The notes below the pieces were generated by a model that worked only from the letters and a program-made list of their open reading frames with translations, searched no databases and had not been told where the DNA came from. A stretch of 64,000 nt of DNA from CAVWTN01 sp963757945 (lineage in GTDB: Bacteria > Vulcanimicrobiota > Vulcanimicrobiia > Vulcanimicrobiales > Vulcanimicrobiaceae): the NCBI GenBank assembly GCA_963757945.1, contig CAVWTN010000001.1, positions 248,001 through 312,000 of the forward strand, given 5' to 3'. The position numbers and the translations under genes are program-made. This document shows positions 42,142-55,674 of the stretch, one piece after another; position 1 is the first letter of the stretch, and each line of letters opens with the position of its first letter.

Positions 42142-43377
42142 ATGATCGACGAACGGCGGCTTCGCCCGGCGCTCGGGGCGGCCGTGTTGCTCGCGGCGCT
42201 CGCGATCGCGGCGTTCGCCGTGTATCCGCGTCCCGACTGGCAGCCGGACGGGTACGCCTACGCCGTTCGCATGCTGCTCGACCTGGGAGTGCCTTTTCAG
42301 GAGGCCCTGCATCGCGCCCAGGCGTTCTACCAGCAGACGCCGATCGCGGCGGACCCCGCCGTGGCGCCGCTGCTGCGGGGCGACCAGGCGCCGCTCTACT
42401 GGGACGTCTTCAAGCCGCGGTTGCTCTATCCGCTCTTCGCCGCGGTGCTCTTCCCGCTCCGCGGGTTCTACGGGATGCTCGACATCTCGGCCGTCGCGTA
42501 CGTTTTGGCGGCGCTGGCGGTGTACTATCTCGTGCTCCAGTTCACCGGCGCGCTGCCCGCCTTCTTGGTGACGCTCGGCTTCATGGTCCACCCCACGGTC
42601 CTGCTCTTGGCCCGCTATCCTCAGACCGACATGCTCGCGATGCTGTTCTCGACGCTCTCGATCGTCACGCTCGTGCGGATCGCGCGGGGCGGGAGGCGCA
42701 ACTGGATCGAGGCCTTCGCCGCGGTCGGCTTGCTGCTGGTCTTCACGAGGCCGGCGTTCTACATGCTGATCGGAGGGGCGCTGGGCCTGTGGCTCGGGGC
42801 CCCGGCCACGCAGCCGGCGCTGCGGCGGGCGGGCCGGATCTGCCTCGGCATCGCGGTGTTTTGCACGGTCGTCTACCTCAGCGTCGCCTTTGCCCTGGGA
42901 ACGCCGAGCTTTGCGTACGTGATCGCCGACGCCCGGGACGTCTTCTTTGCGGGGCAGGCGCCGGTCGCCGTGCGGACCTCGCTGCTCTCGCATCTGAAGG
43001 GCATCCTGCACTTCTCGGTGGACGATCCGCTGGGGCTGTGGTATGCGAAGATGCTCGTGGACCTGCTCCTGCGCGAGCTCGCGCGGGGGATCCTGACGGT
43101 CTTCCCGGTGCTGGCGATCTTCGGGCTGTGGACGATCCGGCGCGATCGAGCGTTCGGCGTGCTCGCCGGGGCCGCGCTCTCGCTGGCCGTCGTGCCGCTG
43201 GTCGACCCGATCTCGCTCGATATGAATCGGGTGCTCGAGTTTCCGCTGTTGCCCGTGCTCGCCGTCGGCTTGGCGGCGGCCGGAGTGTTTTTTCAGGCCC
43301 GGTTCGCGCATCCGCAGCGGCAGCCGGAGGGGCAGATGGTGGGAACAACTCTTAAGAAGACGCTCCGGGGGGGTTGA
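42142..43377 (+). CDS. multi-spanning membrane protein, GT-C/ArnT-like glycosyltransferase family
   Basis: A 411-residue membrane protein with about ten hydrophobic segments. Segment 1 is followed by an outward loop, YPRPDWQPDGYAYAV, whose acidic residues match the catalytic DxD/ED place of GT-C enzymes. Further loops include HPTVLLLARYPQTDML and RPAFYMLIGG. It would use a polyprenyl-linked sugar, but the acceptor is unknown. The C-terminal end is basic and polar. Its TGA lies inside the -35 of the rrn promoter. Confidence 0.6.
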   Translation: MIDERRLRPALGAAVLLAALAIAAFAVYPRPDWQPDGYAYAVRMLLDLGVPFQEALHRAQAFYQQTPIAADPAVAPLLRGDQAPLYWDVFKPRLLYPLFAAVLFPLRGFYGMLDISAVAYVLAALAVYYLVLQFTGALPAFLVTLGFMVHPTVLLLARYPQTDMLAMLFSTLSIVTLVRIARGGRRNWIEAFAAVGLLLVFTRPAFYMLIGGALGLWLGAPATQPALRRAGRICLGIAVFCTVVYLSVAFALGTPSFAYVIADARDVFFAGQAPVAVRTSLLSHLKGILHFSVDDPLGLWYAKMLVDLLLRELARGILTVFPVLAIFGLWTIRRDRAFGVLAGAALSLAVVPLVDPISLDMNRVLEFPLLPVLAVGLAAAGVFFQARFAHPQRQPEGQMVGTTLKKTLRGG

Positions 43378-43402
43378 CTCCTAGTTACGGGGTTGATATC
43401 AT
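43374..43402 (+). promoter_or_regulatory. sigma-70-type promoter of the rrn operon
   Basis: -35 TTGACT at 43374-43379, a 17-base spacer and -10 TATCAT at 43397-43402. It is the only strong candidate upstream of the 16S gene and overlaps the end of the membrane-protein gene. Confidence 0.75.
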
Positions 43403-43749
43403 AGCCGCCGTGACTCTGACGCAGACAACATCGGTGCGGTCAGTGATCCGGCCCGACTCGGGTCTGGCTGTCGGAGTACGTTCCTTGAAAACTGAACAGT
43501 GCAGTAGCGCATAAGTCTGTGGGTCTCCGGTCCGGAGCAGGCAAGCGCGGCGAAAGCCGTTTTTTTGTTTGCCCCGAAACGTGAGATTTTTGGTCAGTCG
43601 CCCCGAGATCCGGCTCCACCGGTCCTCGGATCAGCGTCTGGCCCGTACAAATATGACCGATGCCGATCGCGAGATCGACATCAAACTCGAGACGTAAGTC
43701 TCGGGTAGCTTAGTCAGCGAATTTAGAGCCTCAAAGGCTCCATAAAAAA
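43403..43749 (+). promoter_or_regulatory. rrn leader with 16S processing-stem arm
   Basis: About 345 non-coding bases. The segment 43478-43505 is nearly complementary to 45495-45522 in the spacer and forms the 16S processing stem. It contains CCTTGAAAACTG (43483-43494), repeated exactly before the 23S gene (45590-45601), a boxA-like or processing motif. A short CGGC-GAAA-GCCG hairpin followed by seven T residues (43549-43567) looks like a terminator that antitermination would have to pass. Confidence 0.6.
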
Positions 43750-48782
<5,033 letters not shown>

Positions 48783-48875
48783 ACGCTGTCGTTTGGCACT
48801 GAAAGTTCTTCTCTATGCAGCTTTCCGGCGCGATTTGCCTAGAGCTCAGGCTCGGCATCGCGGCGGGATCAGATT
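48783..48875 (+). other. 23S-5S spacer with 3' arm of the 23S processing stem
   Basis: 48791-48818 is complementary to 45601-45629, with one bulged base (T45620). It is 28 paired bases and forms the stem for RNase III-type release of the 23S precursor. Confidence 0.75.
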
Positions 48876-48991
48876 TCTGGCGCCGATAGCGGCGGGGTTC
48901 CACCCGTTCCCATCCCGAACACGGCAGTTAAGACCGCCAGCGCCGATGGTAGTCGGACCGCAGGGTCCCTCGAGAGTAGGACAGCGCCAGA
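48876..48991 (+). rRNA. rrf: 5S ribosomal RNA
   Basis: About 116 bases bounded by the terminal helix TCTGGCGC (48876-48883) / GCGCCAGA (48984-48991). It contains the universal CACCCGTTCCCATCCCGAACACGG and the CGAGAGTAGG loop E region. Confidence 0.95.
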
Positions 48992-49005
48992 TCAAAACAG
49001 AGATG

Positions 49006-49039
49006 AGCCCGCCGGCGGAAACGCCGAGCGGGCTTTCTC
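49006..49039 (+). terminator. rrn operon terminator
   Basis: Stem AGCCCGC/GCGGGCT (49006-49012 with 49028-49034), with an inner GGCG-GAAA-CGCC hairpin, followed by TTCTCT. It lies 15 bases after the 5S gene and could also end the convergent SnoaL-like gene. Confidence 0.8.
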
Positions 49040-49046
49040 TATTGGA

Positions 49047-49421
49047 TCAGAGATCCTCTCGGATGTCGAAGCGCGTGACCCGGCCGTTCTGAAAAGAGAA
49101 GACGTGCCCGACCGTTTTGTCTTTGAGACCGTGTGCTTGATCGTGCAACGGCCTGCCCTCCAGGTCGCGGACGGACTGACGAACCTCGACGGCGATCGAT
49201 CCATCCGCAGCCCGCTCGAAGCGTACGGGCTCGACGTGCGGGCTGACGATCGCCCACTGGCGCGTCCAGTAGTCACGGACACCCTCGCGACCGTGGACGT
49301 GGCCGCCCTCCATGCCATTGGCCCAGGCGACATCATCGCTGAGTGCGCCGAGGACACCGTCGATGTCCCGTGCGTTGAAGCGGTCATACATGGCCCTAAG
49401 AACCGCGATGTCGTCAGCCAT
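49047..49421 (-). CDS. SnoaL-like / nuclear transport factor 2 family protein
   Basis: About 124 residues from the ATG at 49421, which has a GAGGAG site 7 bases upstream. The longer frame to 49559 covers the neighbouring gene's upstream region. MADDIAVLRAMYDRFNARDIDGVLGALSDDVAW is the characteristic NTF2/SnoaL opening (helix, then the first pocket strand). The later GREGVRDYWTRQW and HVFSFQNGRVTRFDI fit the fold. Members are small cone-shaped enzymes or binding proteins, so the substrate is open. It is divergent from the methyltransferase gene. Confidence 0.75.
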   Translation of the reverse strand: MADDIAVLRAMYDRFNARDIDGVLGALSDDVAWANGMEGGHVHGREGVRDYWTRQWAIVSPHVEPVRFERAADGSIAVEVRQSVRDLEGRPLHDQAHGLKDKTVGHVFSFQNGRVTRFDIREDL

Positions 49422-49547
49422 AGGCTCGCTCCTCATGACGGAAGTGTGGTGCAACCGAGGCGATTGGCGGACGCTTACGATCGCCGGGAACACGATACAG
49501 CGCGGCGTTGTCCCAGGCAAGGTAGAGGATGCACGAGGGGGACGAAG

Positions 49548-50207
49548 TTGCCGGAGCAATCAGGAACCGTTGCCCACGATCCATTCGGTGGCCGCCGCCC
49601 GACCAGTCACGAACGGCTGTCGGGATCGCCCTGGGATGCGTCGTACCAGAATGGCTCTGCGCCTTGGGACATCGGCCGGCCGCAGCCGGCGATCGTGCGT
49701 ATCGCATCCGCGGGCGGATTCGCCGGAACTGTGCTCGATGCGGGCTGCGGGACCGGCGAGAACGCCCTTCTCATCGCCTCCCTGGGACTGCCTGTTCTTG
49801 GCGTCGACGTGGCTGAGACGGCGCTCGCGATCGCCCGAGCGAAGGCCGCCGATCGTGGGAGCAAGGCTGAGTTTGCTGCGGCTGACGCATTTCAATTGGA
49901 GCGTTTGGGACGAAGGTTTGCGACGGTGCTGGATTGCGGACTCTTCCACACCTTCGACGGCGACGAGCGACCACGCTACGTGGCGAGTCTCGCGTCGGTG
50001 ACCGAGCCCGGTGGAACGCTGTATGTGCTGTGCTTCAGCGACGCCGGCCCCGAAACCGGCCCGCACCCCGTCAGCCAAACCGGGCTGCGAACGGCGTTCA
50101 ACGCGGCCACCGGGTGGAATATCGCCGCCATCGATCCCGATCGGATTCAGACGACATATCACGAGGCCGCTGTACCAGCCTGGTTCGTGACAATCAAACG
50201 GATCTAG
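49548..50207 (+). CDS. class I SAM-dependent methyltransferase
   Basis: About 219 residues starting from TTG at 49548, seven bases after GAGGGGG. The frame is open far upstream, but that is the shadow of the SnoaL-like gene. W-x-x-SYQNGSAPWDIGRPQPAI precedes motif I, VLDAGCGTGENALLIA (residues near 66-80). Motif II reads VLGVDVAETALAIARAKA and motif IV ATVLDCGLFHTF. It is of the TPMT/TehB-like small-molecule type. The acceptor is unknown. Confidence 0.8.
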   Translation: MPEQSGTVAHDPFGGRRPTSHERLSGSPWDASYQNGSAPWDIGRPQPAIVRIASAGGFAGTVLDAGCGTGENALLIASLGLPVLGVDVAETALAIARAKAADRGSKAEFAAADAFQLERLGRRFATVLDCGLFHTFDGDERPRYVASLASVTEPGGTLYVLCFSDAGPETGPHPVSQTGLRTAFNAATGWNIAAIDPDRIQTTYHEAAVPAWFVTIKRI

Positions 50208-50250
50208 ACTCCGGGTAACCGCCTGCGCCGCTGATTCGCCGGATCTGCCG

Positions 50251-51390
50251 CTAGATCACGTGCGGCGTGATGAGGAAGACGATGTCATCCTTCTCGTGAC
50301 TGTGCTCGCGATTGCGAAAGACGGGTCCGAAGATTGGAAGATCCCCGAGCAGCGGGAGCTTCCGAATCGTGTCGCGATCGAGTTCCTGAATCAGGCCGCC
50401 GAGCACGATCGTCTCGTCCTTCTCGATTCGTAAGGTCGTGTCGATCTTGCGATTCGCGATGATCGGATTTCCCTGCGGGCTCGAGCCGAAGAAGGCGCTG
50501 TATTCCGGGTGGAGCTCCGCAACGATCGAGCCGTCCGCACCAATCGTAGGCGTCAAGCGCAAGCGCACGCCGATGTCAACGAACTTCACATCGGCGCTCG
50601 TCGTGCTTCCGACGGTGACCGTATTCGAGATCGGATAGGACTGACCGACCAGCAGGCTCGCCTCCTTGTTGTTGAGTGTCGCGAGGCGCGGCGTTGCGAG
50701 GACCTTGGCCCGATTTTGCGAGATCAGCGCGTTGAGCTGGGCCGCGATCGGGATCGTCTTGCTCGTGAATGCCCACGCGGCGCTCCCAGGCCCGTCATTC
50801 GGGCCCGTGCCGCTATAGAGCACGCCGATGTTCGAGCTGTCGGTGATGTTCAGATCGACGACTCTGACTTCGAACATGATCTGCGGTGCCGGGACGTCGA
50901 GCGCACGCAGGAAGCTGCGGGCGGTGGCGACCGTACGCGCGGTCCCGTGTACGAGGATCGCGTTCTGACGGTCGTCGACAGTATAGGACTTGTCGGGGAG
51001 GACCCCAGCGAGCTGTTTCACAGCGTCGCTCGAACGCGCGTAGCGCAGCGGAACGAGCGTGGCGGGGGCGCCCCCGAGATAATGCCCGCTAGCCGACGTC
51101 GTGCTCCCGACGATCGTCACGCCGTCCTCGCGCCGGACTTGAAGGTCGTAGGCGTTGGCGAGAACCCTAAGAATGCGGTCGACGCCCACGTCTTGCAAGC
51201 GTAGGGTGACGCGATCGTGTTTGACGGAGCCGTCGGCGACGATGTTGAGGCCCGATTCCGTTGAGATGAGACGCAACACGTCCACGAGATCGGCATCGCG
51301 AACGTCGAGCGAAATGGTGCTCTGGCTCGCGATTGCCGGCGAGCAAAGCGCGCAGGCCATGCCGAATGCAGCGGCCCACAGCCTTCTCAC
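50251..51390 (-). CDS. pilQ: short type IV pilus secretin (PilQ-like)
   Basis: A 379-residue secretin with a signal peptide (ends near AIAS). It has an STN-like domain (ISLDVRDADLVDVLRLISTESGLNIVAD), one N1-type domain (TLVPLRYARSSDAVKQLAGVLP...DDRQNAILVHG) and the secretin core (VLATPRLATLNNKEASLLVGQSYPI, then VDIGVRLRLTPTIG, and GGLIQELDRDTIRKLPLLGDLPIFGPVFR). It lacks AMIN domains and is about half the size of PilQ in proteobacteria. It forms the outer-membrane pore for the pilus, which supports a diderm envelope. It is the last gene of the operon and starts with GTG overlapping pilP. Confidence 0.9.
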   Translation of the reverse strand: MRRLWAAAFGMACALCSPAIASQSTISLDVRDADLVDVLRLISTESGLNIVADGSVKHDRVTLRLQDVGVDRILRVLANAYDLQVRREDGVTIVGSTTSASGHYLGGAPATLVPLRYARSSDAVKQLAGVLPDKSYTVDDRQNAILVHGTARTVATARSFLRALDVPAPQIMFEVRVVDLNITDSSNIGVLYSGTGPNDGPGSAAWAFTSKTIPIAAQLNALISQNRAKVLATPRLATLNNKEASLLVGQSYPISNTVTVGSTTSADVKFVDIGVRLRLTPTIGADGSIVAELHPEYSAFFGSSPQGNPIIANRKIDTTLRIEKDETIVLGGLIQELDRDTIRKLPLLGDLPIFGPVFRNREHSHEKDDIVFLITPHVI

Positions 51391-51902
51391 GGTGCACCGA
51401 TCCGAAGCGTCGTCCCGTCTTCCAACGAGAGTACCCCGGGCAAAATCGCGCGGACGATCGATCCGCTCAGGCGGTCGCCTACCGCAACGACACGGACCGA
51501 ACCGCTCTCGCTCACGAGCGCGCGCGAGCGCGGGCCGCGTGCGGTGGCAAGCAACGTGGCTGCTACCGGTAACGCGCTACCGGCGGCAAGATCGCTGGGG
51601 AGGGGCTCCCCGGACGCCCCTGCGTTGGGCGGTAGATACGCGGGAAGCGCGGTGTCGTGCGGCATGGAAGCCTCGCCGCTCACGAAGGGGTCGCGAGTGA
51701 CGACGACGGCTTCCGGGGCCGCCGGCGCGACATACTCGGGCAGGCGCGGAAGAAGCGCCACCTCAGCCGGTGAGTGGGCGGCTGTGATCGCAGCCGGCTC
51801 AGCTCGTGCGATCATATACGTTCCCGGTGCGATGAGGCCGCCGATGAGCGCCACGACGCCGCACGCGAGCAGAAGCAAAGGGAAACGGTGCTGGGGAAGC
51901 AT
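51387..51902 (-). CDS. pilP: PilP/GspC-like pilus assembly protein
   Basis: A 171-residue protein with one N-terminal membrane segment (FPLLLLACGVVALIGGL) and a disordered Pro/Ala-rich linker carrying an RDPF motif near 70. The C-terminal beta domain (ATARGPRSRALVSESGSVRVVAVGD) resembles the HR domain of GspC/PilP. It would link the inner-membrane PilN-PilO pair to the secretin. Sequence support is moderate and position between pilO and pilQ is strong. Nine bases separate it from pilO. Confidence 0.65.
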   Translation of the reverse strand: MLPQHRFPLLLLACGVVALIGGLIAPGTYMIARAEPAAITAAHSPAEVALLPRLPEYVAPAAPEAVVVTRDPFVSGEASMPHDTALPAYLPPNAGASGEPLPSDLAAGSALPVAATLLATARGPRSRALVSESGSVRVVAVGDRLSGSIVRAILPGVLSLEDGTTLRIGAP

Positions 51903-51911
51903 GGTGGCACC

Positions 51912-52541
51912 TCATAGCGTTGGAATTTGGTCCGAAACGAAGCGCAGGGTCGCGAGCCGGATCGTCGCATCGATGCCCGATCCGCGGGTGGTATCGCGCT
52001 CGAGTTGTACGTCGAGCACGCGAGCGGGAGTTGTCAACAAAGAGAGCCCGCGAATGACGGCGACGATGCCGGCGAAGTCGCCGCGCAGGCGCACCTCGAA
52101 CGGGTCCGACCGTTCGCCGATCGCCCGCGCTGGGTCCGCTCGCGGACTTTCCGCGAACGCCGGCGCGGCGGGCGCGTAGGGCTGTGTTGCCGGCATCGGC
52201 CGAATCGCAAGGACGCGAACCGAGTTCCGCTCGGCGAGCTCCTGCACGTCGACGAGCAGCGCCCTCGTTTGCGCGCTCGGGTCGGGGCCTAGCGAAACGC
52301 CGCGCAGATCAAAGCGGATGCGAGCTGCGGCGGCTGCGATGTTCGAGCGTTGCGCCAGGGCCGAGTCCTCCGCACTTGCACGGGCTGACGCCACGCGCTC
52401 GCGCTCGCGAGCATTCCCGATCGCGTCCTCGAAGGGGCGCAGCACGATGGTGCCGCCGATCGCAAAAACGAGGACCGCCAGCACCCAAAGCGCGTGCGCG
52501 AGATCGAACGGACCGAACGGGAAACGAAGCGGAACGTTCAT
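51912..52541 (-). CDS. pilO: PilO-like inner-membrane pilus assembly protein
   Basis: A 209-residue protein with a short cytoplasmic N terminus, one membrane segment (ALWVLAVLVFAIGGTIVL), a coiled-coil of about 60 residues, and a ferredoxin-like periplasmic domain (residues 90-200). Its counterpart PilN is encoded just upstream with an ATGA overlap. Assignment rests on topology and gene order. Confidence 0.7.
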   Translation of the reverse strand: MNVPLRFPFGPFDLAHALWVLAVLVFAIGGTIVLRPFEDAIGNARERERVASARASAEDSALAQRSNIAAAAARIRFDLRGVSLGPDPSAQTRALLVDVQELAERNSVRVLAIRPMPATQPYAPAAPAFAESPRADPARAIGERSDPFEVRLRGDFAGIVAVIRGLSLLTTPARVLDVQLERDTTRGSGIDATIRLATLRFVSDQIPTL

Positions 52542-53101
52542 TGCTGGCGTTCCTGCAGGCGCACTTCGAAGTCAACACTCGAACCTTCGAAACGCTCCGC
52601 ATCGTGCAGCCGGGAGACGACGAGTTGTGGGGTCGAGAACCTGCTCGATGCGGCGAAGGCGGCGATAGCTCGGCTCACCGCTTCGAAATCCCGGGCCGCG
52701 CCTTTGAGCGTAACGCTCGAGCCTTCGCAAGCGAGTGACGTCAGCCACGCATCGCGCGGGAGGCGGCCTGCGATCTCGGCGATCTCTCTCGCGCGCGCGG
52801 CGCCGGTCAGGCGCGTTTCGCCCACGCTCCGGGCGACCGAGCTCAGCCGCGCGACGGTCTCGACCGAGGTTCGAAGAGTTCGCACGGACGCATCGGCGAG
52901 CTGCAAGCGGGCTTCTGCGCGGTGCGCGGCCGCTAGTGCCTGGCCGAGCCGCAAGCGTTCGATGCCGGCGAAAACCGCGAGGAGCGCGACCGATAGGAGA
53001 AGGCCCAACAGCGCGCGCCGGGCCGCGGACGTGAACTCGAAGCCCGTGATCCTCGCCAGAGACGAATCGGAGGCGCGCTCCAGGAAGTTGAACGCGTTCA
53101 T
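52538..53101 (-). CDS. pilN: PilN-like inner-membrane pilus assembly protein
   Basis: A 187-residue protein starting MNAFNFLERA, where the N-terminal N-F motif is the known PilM-binding site of PilN (INLLP-like). A membrane segment lies at ALLGLLLSVALLAVF, followed by a coiled-coil and a PilN fold with RLPRDAWLTSLACEGSSVTLKG. The ATG at 53101 overlaps the pilM stop (ATGA). The longer frame upstream is a pilM shadow. Confidence 0.8.
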   Translation of the reverse strand: MNAFNFLERASDSSLARITGFEFTSAARRALLGLLLSVALLAVFAGIERLRLGQALAAAHRAEARLQLADASVRTLRTSVETVARLSSVARSVGETRLTGAARAREIAEIAGRLPRDAWLTSLACEGSSVTLKGAARDFEAVSRAIAAFAASSRFSTPQLVVSRLHDAERFEGSSVDFEVRLQERQQ

Positions 53102-54078
53102 GCTGCACGCTCGAGGATGGCGTTCCAAAGTGCGAGCCCGATGCTGAGCGACCAATCGGGGGCACCGGCGCGGCCGACGTCGCTGGGGTAGGCGGATGCG
53201 GCGACGGGCGGCTCGTTTCCGATTTCGTGCGTGCAGCCCGTATCGCGTTCGAGCCGTTCGCGCAGGCCGGGCAAACGCGCTCCATTGCCGACGAGCACGA
53301 TCTGCTGGATCTCTCCGACGCCGTGCTTGCGCGCCACCAGGAGCGCTTGGCCGATCGCGCCGCTAAAAGCCGTCAGCTCGGCTTCGGCGGCGCCGCCGAG
53401 CCCCAGCGTTCGCTTTCTGCGTTCGGCTCGTTCGAAATCGATCGCAAGCGACCGTTCGAGCGCGTGCGTCAGTTCGATCGACCCGCCGGGGATGACGAGA
53501 CCGAACGGCGTTGCACTGCGCAACGCATAGAAGCGAGCGGAGTTCAGCCCGACATCGATGGCTGCGTCGGCGCGCGGTGCGACGCGACGCAGGGCGAACG
53601 CGTCGTGGTCCACGCAGACCGCTCGCAATCCGGCGGCGCGCACGATCGCGAGCTTTCGCTCGAGCGCAGCTCGCTTCGCGATTCCGATTGCGATCAGGTT
53701 GCGGGCGGGATCGAGCGGCTGCACGCGCACGAGCGCTTCGCCGATCGGATATTCGATTAGGCGCGACGCCTCGTAGCGAGCGGCCTTGGAACGCTCGCGC
53801 TGCGGCATCGGCGGCAGCACGATCGGGCGGATCGTCGCGACGTCCTCGCCGAGCGCGCAGACGCACCGGCGTTCCTTGATTGCGAGCTCGCCGAGCCGCT
53901 GCGCGATCGTTCGTCCGATCGATTCCGGAGTGGATGGAACGCCGGAGGCTTCGGTGAGATCGAACGCGATCATGCGCTGCAGGCGCGGAGCGTCGCGATG
54001 CACGTCGAGTTGCGCGATACGGACGCGCGTCGTGCCGATATCGATGCCGAGCGGGAGCGCGCCGTTCGCGAGCCTCAT
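53098..54078 (-). CDS. pilM: type IV pilus assembly ATPase-like protein PilM
   Basis: A 326-residue actin-like protein. LPLGIDIGTTRVRIAQLD is the phosphate-1 motif near the N terminus, VPSTPESIGRTIAQRLG follows, AAIDVGLNSARF is the phosphate-2 region, and IQQIVLVGNGARLPGL is the adenosine motif. It forms the cytoplasmic ring that binds PilN. Start ATG 54078 overlaps the peptidase stop. Confidence 0.9.
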   Translation of the reverse strand: MRLANGALPLGIDIGTTRVRIAQLDVHRDAPRLQRMIAFDLTEASGVPSTPESIGRTIAQRLGELAIKERRCVCALGEDVATIRPIVLPPMPQRERSKAARYEASRLIEYPIGEALVRVQPLDPARNLIAIGIAKRAALERKLAIVRAAGLRAVCVDHDAFALRRVAPRADAAIDVGLNSARFYALRSATPFGLVIPGGSIELTHALERSLAIDFERAERRKRTLGLGGAAEAELTAFSGAIGQALLVARKHGVGEIQQIVLVGNGARLPGLRERLERDTGCTHEIGNEPPVAASAYPSDVGRAGAPDWSLSIGLALWNAILERAA

Positions 54079-54518
54079 AAAGCGAGCCCGCCGAGTGCCG
54101 CAATGAGCGTTCCGGCGGCGAGGTAGGGTCCGAAAGGCAAGGCATCGCCGAGAGCGGCGCGGCGCAGCGCGAGCAATCCGAGTGCCGCGGCTGCGCCGAT
54201 GACGAATGCGGCGCCGATTGCGAGGAGTCCCATCGCAACGCCGAGCCCGGCGCCGATGCACGTGCCCAGCTTCACGTCTCCTAGGCCCAGCCCGCGACCG
54301 CCCGTTGCCAGGTGAAGACTCAATAACATCCCGCCGCAAGCCGCAGCACCTGCGATGCTGGCGCCGAGCGAGTGGTGCACGATGCCGAGGAGCAGGAGAA
54401 GAGCGAAGGTCGGATACGTGATCCGATCGGGAATCGTTCCGCGGAGCGCATCGGTGACGGCGCAAGCGGCGCTCGCCGTCATCAGGAGGCCCGCGGCGGG
54501 TCCGATCGAGGCGTTCAC
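54075..54518 (-). CDS. pilD: prepilin peptidase (A24 domain only)
   Basis: A 147-residue membrane protein with four or five hydrophobic segments, starting at GTG overlapping the TPR gene. The two catalytic aspartates of the A24 family are visible: Asp23 (AVTDALRGTIPDRIT) and Asp81 (GLGLGDVKLG). The N-terminal methyltransferase domain and its cysteine-rich zinc motif, present in PilD, are absent. It should cleave the pilin leader but may leave N-methylation to another enzyme. Confidence 0.85.
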   Translation of the reverse strand: MNASIGPAAGLLMTASAACAVTDALRGTIPDRITYPTFALLLLLGIVHHSLGASIAGAAACGGMLLSLHLATGGRGLGLGDVKLGTCIGAGLGVAMGLLAIGAAFVIGAAAALGLLALRRAALGDALPFGPYLAAGTLIAALGGLAL

Positions 54519-55063
54519 GGCGTCACCACCTTGCGTAGCGCAAGCGTGGCCGGCGTAAACGAAGGATCGATCCGCAGCGCATCTTGCCAGTAGCGGCGCG
54601 CGGCGCGAGCATCGCCGGAGCGAAGAGCGGCCCATCCCGCGAAGTGGAGGACCTGCGGATCGCGCCGGATGAGCGCGGCGCGTGCGAAATCGGCACGCGC
54701 CTCGCCGTAACGGCCCTCGGCCTGCAAGCAAAGCGCGCGATCGAGCAGGAGCGGCTGATCGGCCGGCGTGCGTGCAAGCGCATCGCCGGCGATCTCGATT
54801 GCCGCATCGAGCGAGGCGCGCGTACGCAATTCGAAGCCGACGAACGCGAAGCGATCAGCCGCGATGGTGGAGCGGGGATCCCACCATAGGGCGCGACGGT
54901 AATAGCGCTCCGCGCGTGCCGGGCGGCCGCCTTGGAGAAATGAATCGCCGCGCGAAACGAGAGCGTCCGCGATCTGGCCGTGGAACAGCAACGCGCAGAG
55001 CACCAGCGAAACGAACGCTACGGCGAATCGTCGCCACAGCGGGATCGTGACTACGCGAGGCAC
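54515..55063 (-). CDS. membrane-anchored tetratricopeptide-repeat protein
   Basis: A 182-residue protein with one N-terminal membrane segment (FAVAFVSLVLCALLF) followed by four or five TPR-like helical pairs (DSFLQGGRPARAERYYRRALWWDPRS, LDRALCLQAEGRYGEARADFARAAL, GWAALRSGDARAARRYWQDALRIDPS). It may act like the pilotin-type TPR protein PilF, but it lacks a lipobox and is anchored by a helix instead. It is coupled to genes on both sides. Confidence 0.75.
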   Translation of the reverse strand: MPRVVTIPLWRRFAVAFVSLVLCALLFHGQIADALVSRGDSFLQGGRPARAERYYRRALWWDPRSTIAADRFAFVGFELRTRASLDAAIEIAGDALARTPADQPLLLDRALCLQAEGRYGEARADFARAALIRRDPQVLHFAGWAALRSGDARAARRYWQDALRIDPSFTPATLALRKVVTP

Positions 55064-55674
55064 CAGTAGTACCCTGCGAGCGCGAGTAGGATCGTATTGC
55101 CGACGATCGCGCTCGCTTGATGTAGCGCGAGTTTGCGCAGCGGAGCGGCCAGCGAGCGCAGGCCGAGCGCGAACGTTGCAGGCGGCAGTCCGTGGCCGAA
55201 CGCGTACACGGCGAGCAGCATCGCGGCGTTATACGGCTGACCGGTCGCCGCGCCGTACGTTCCGATCGCGGAGACGAGCGGCGTGCAGCAGGGCGAGAGC
55301 ACAAGCGCATTGGATGCGCCCACGAGGAATATCGCTCCGAACGATGTGCCGCGCGGCGTTCGGTCGTGTTCGGCGCAGGGTTTTCCATCGGCGCGAGCAA
55401 GCCCGACGACTCCCGCAACGGTAAATGAGCAGGCGAGCGCGGCGTGCGTCCACGTGCTGAAAGGAACGAGACCTGCGAGCAGACCGATCGAGTAGCCGAG
55501 GCACGCATACGCTGCGATCAGCCCGGCGAGATACGCGGCGACGATCCGTCCCGCATGCGGCGGATCCGCAGCGGCGCAGCCCGCGGCGGCGACGAAGCGC
55601 GGCGCCAGGCATGGACCGGCGCTTCCCGCAACCCCGGCGAGGAAGACAAATGGGGCCGCCGGGAGGCCGTTCAC
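55051..55674 (-). CDS. CcdA/DsbD-like thiol-transport membrane protein in the pilus operon
   Basis: A 207-residue protein with six hydrophobic segments, starting at GTG overlapping the pilA stop. Segment 1 holds GPCLAPR (Cys22) and segment 4 holds SPCCTP (Cys129/130), the paired cysteines that move electrons across the membrane in CcdA and DsbD. Cys33 and Cys100 are also present. It likely passes reducing power to an extracytoplasmic thiol partner. Its place directly after pilA suggests control of the pilin disulfide. The longer frame beyond 55674 is a shadow. Confidence 0.75.
   Translation of the reverse strand: MNGLPAAPFVFLAGVAGSAGPCLAPRFVAAAGCAAADPPHAGRIVAAYLAGLIAAYACLGYSIGLLAGLVPFSTWTHAALACSFTVAGVVGLARADGKPCAEHDRTPRGTSFGAIFLVGASNALVLSPCCTPLVSAIGTYGAATGQPYNAAMLLAVYAFGHGLPPATFALGLRSLAAPLRKLALHQASAIVGNTILLALAGYYWCLA

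Noticed and set aside
40965..43355. A 796-codon plus-strand ORF overlapping pruA and the membrane protein gene
   Set aside because: It is a shifted frame of two well-supported genes. Its product is Arg/Gly-rich low complexity, caused by high GC.
50509..51204. A 231-codon plus-strand ORF antisense to the secretin gene
   Set aside because: The secretin on the opposite strand is certain, and this product is charged low-complexity sequence without motifs.
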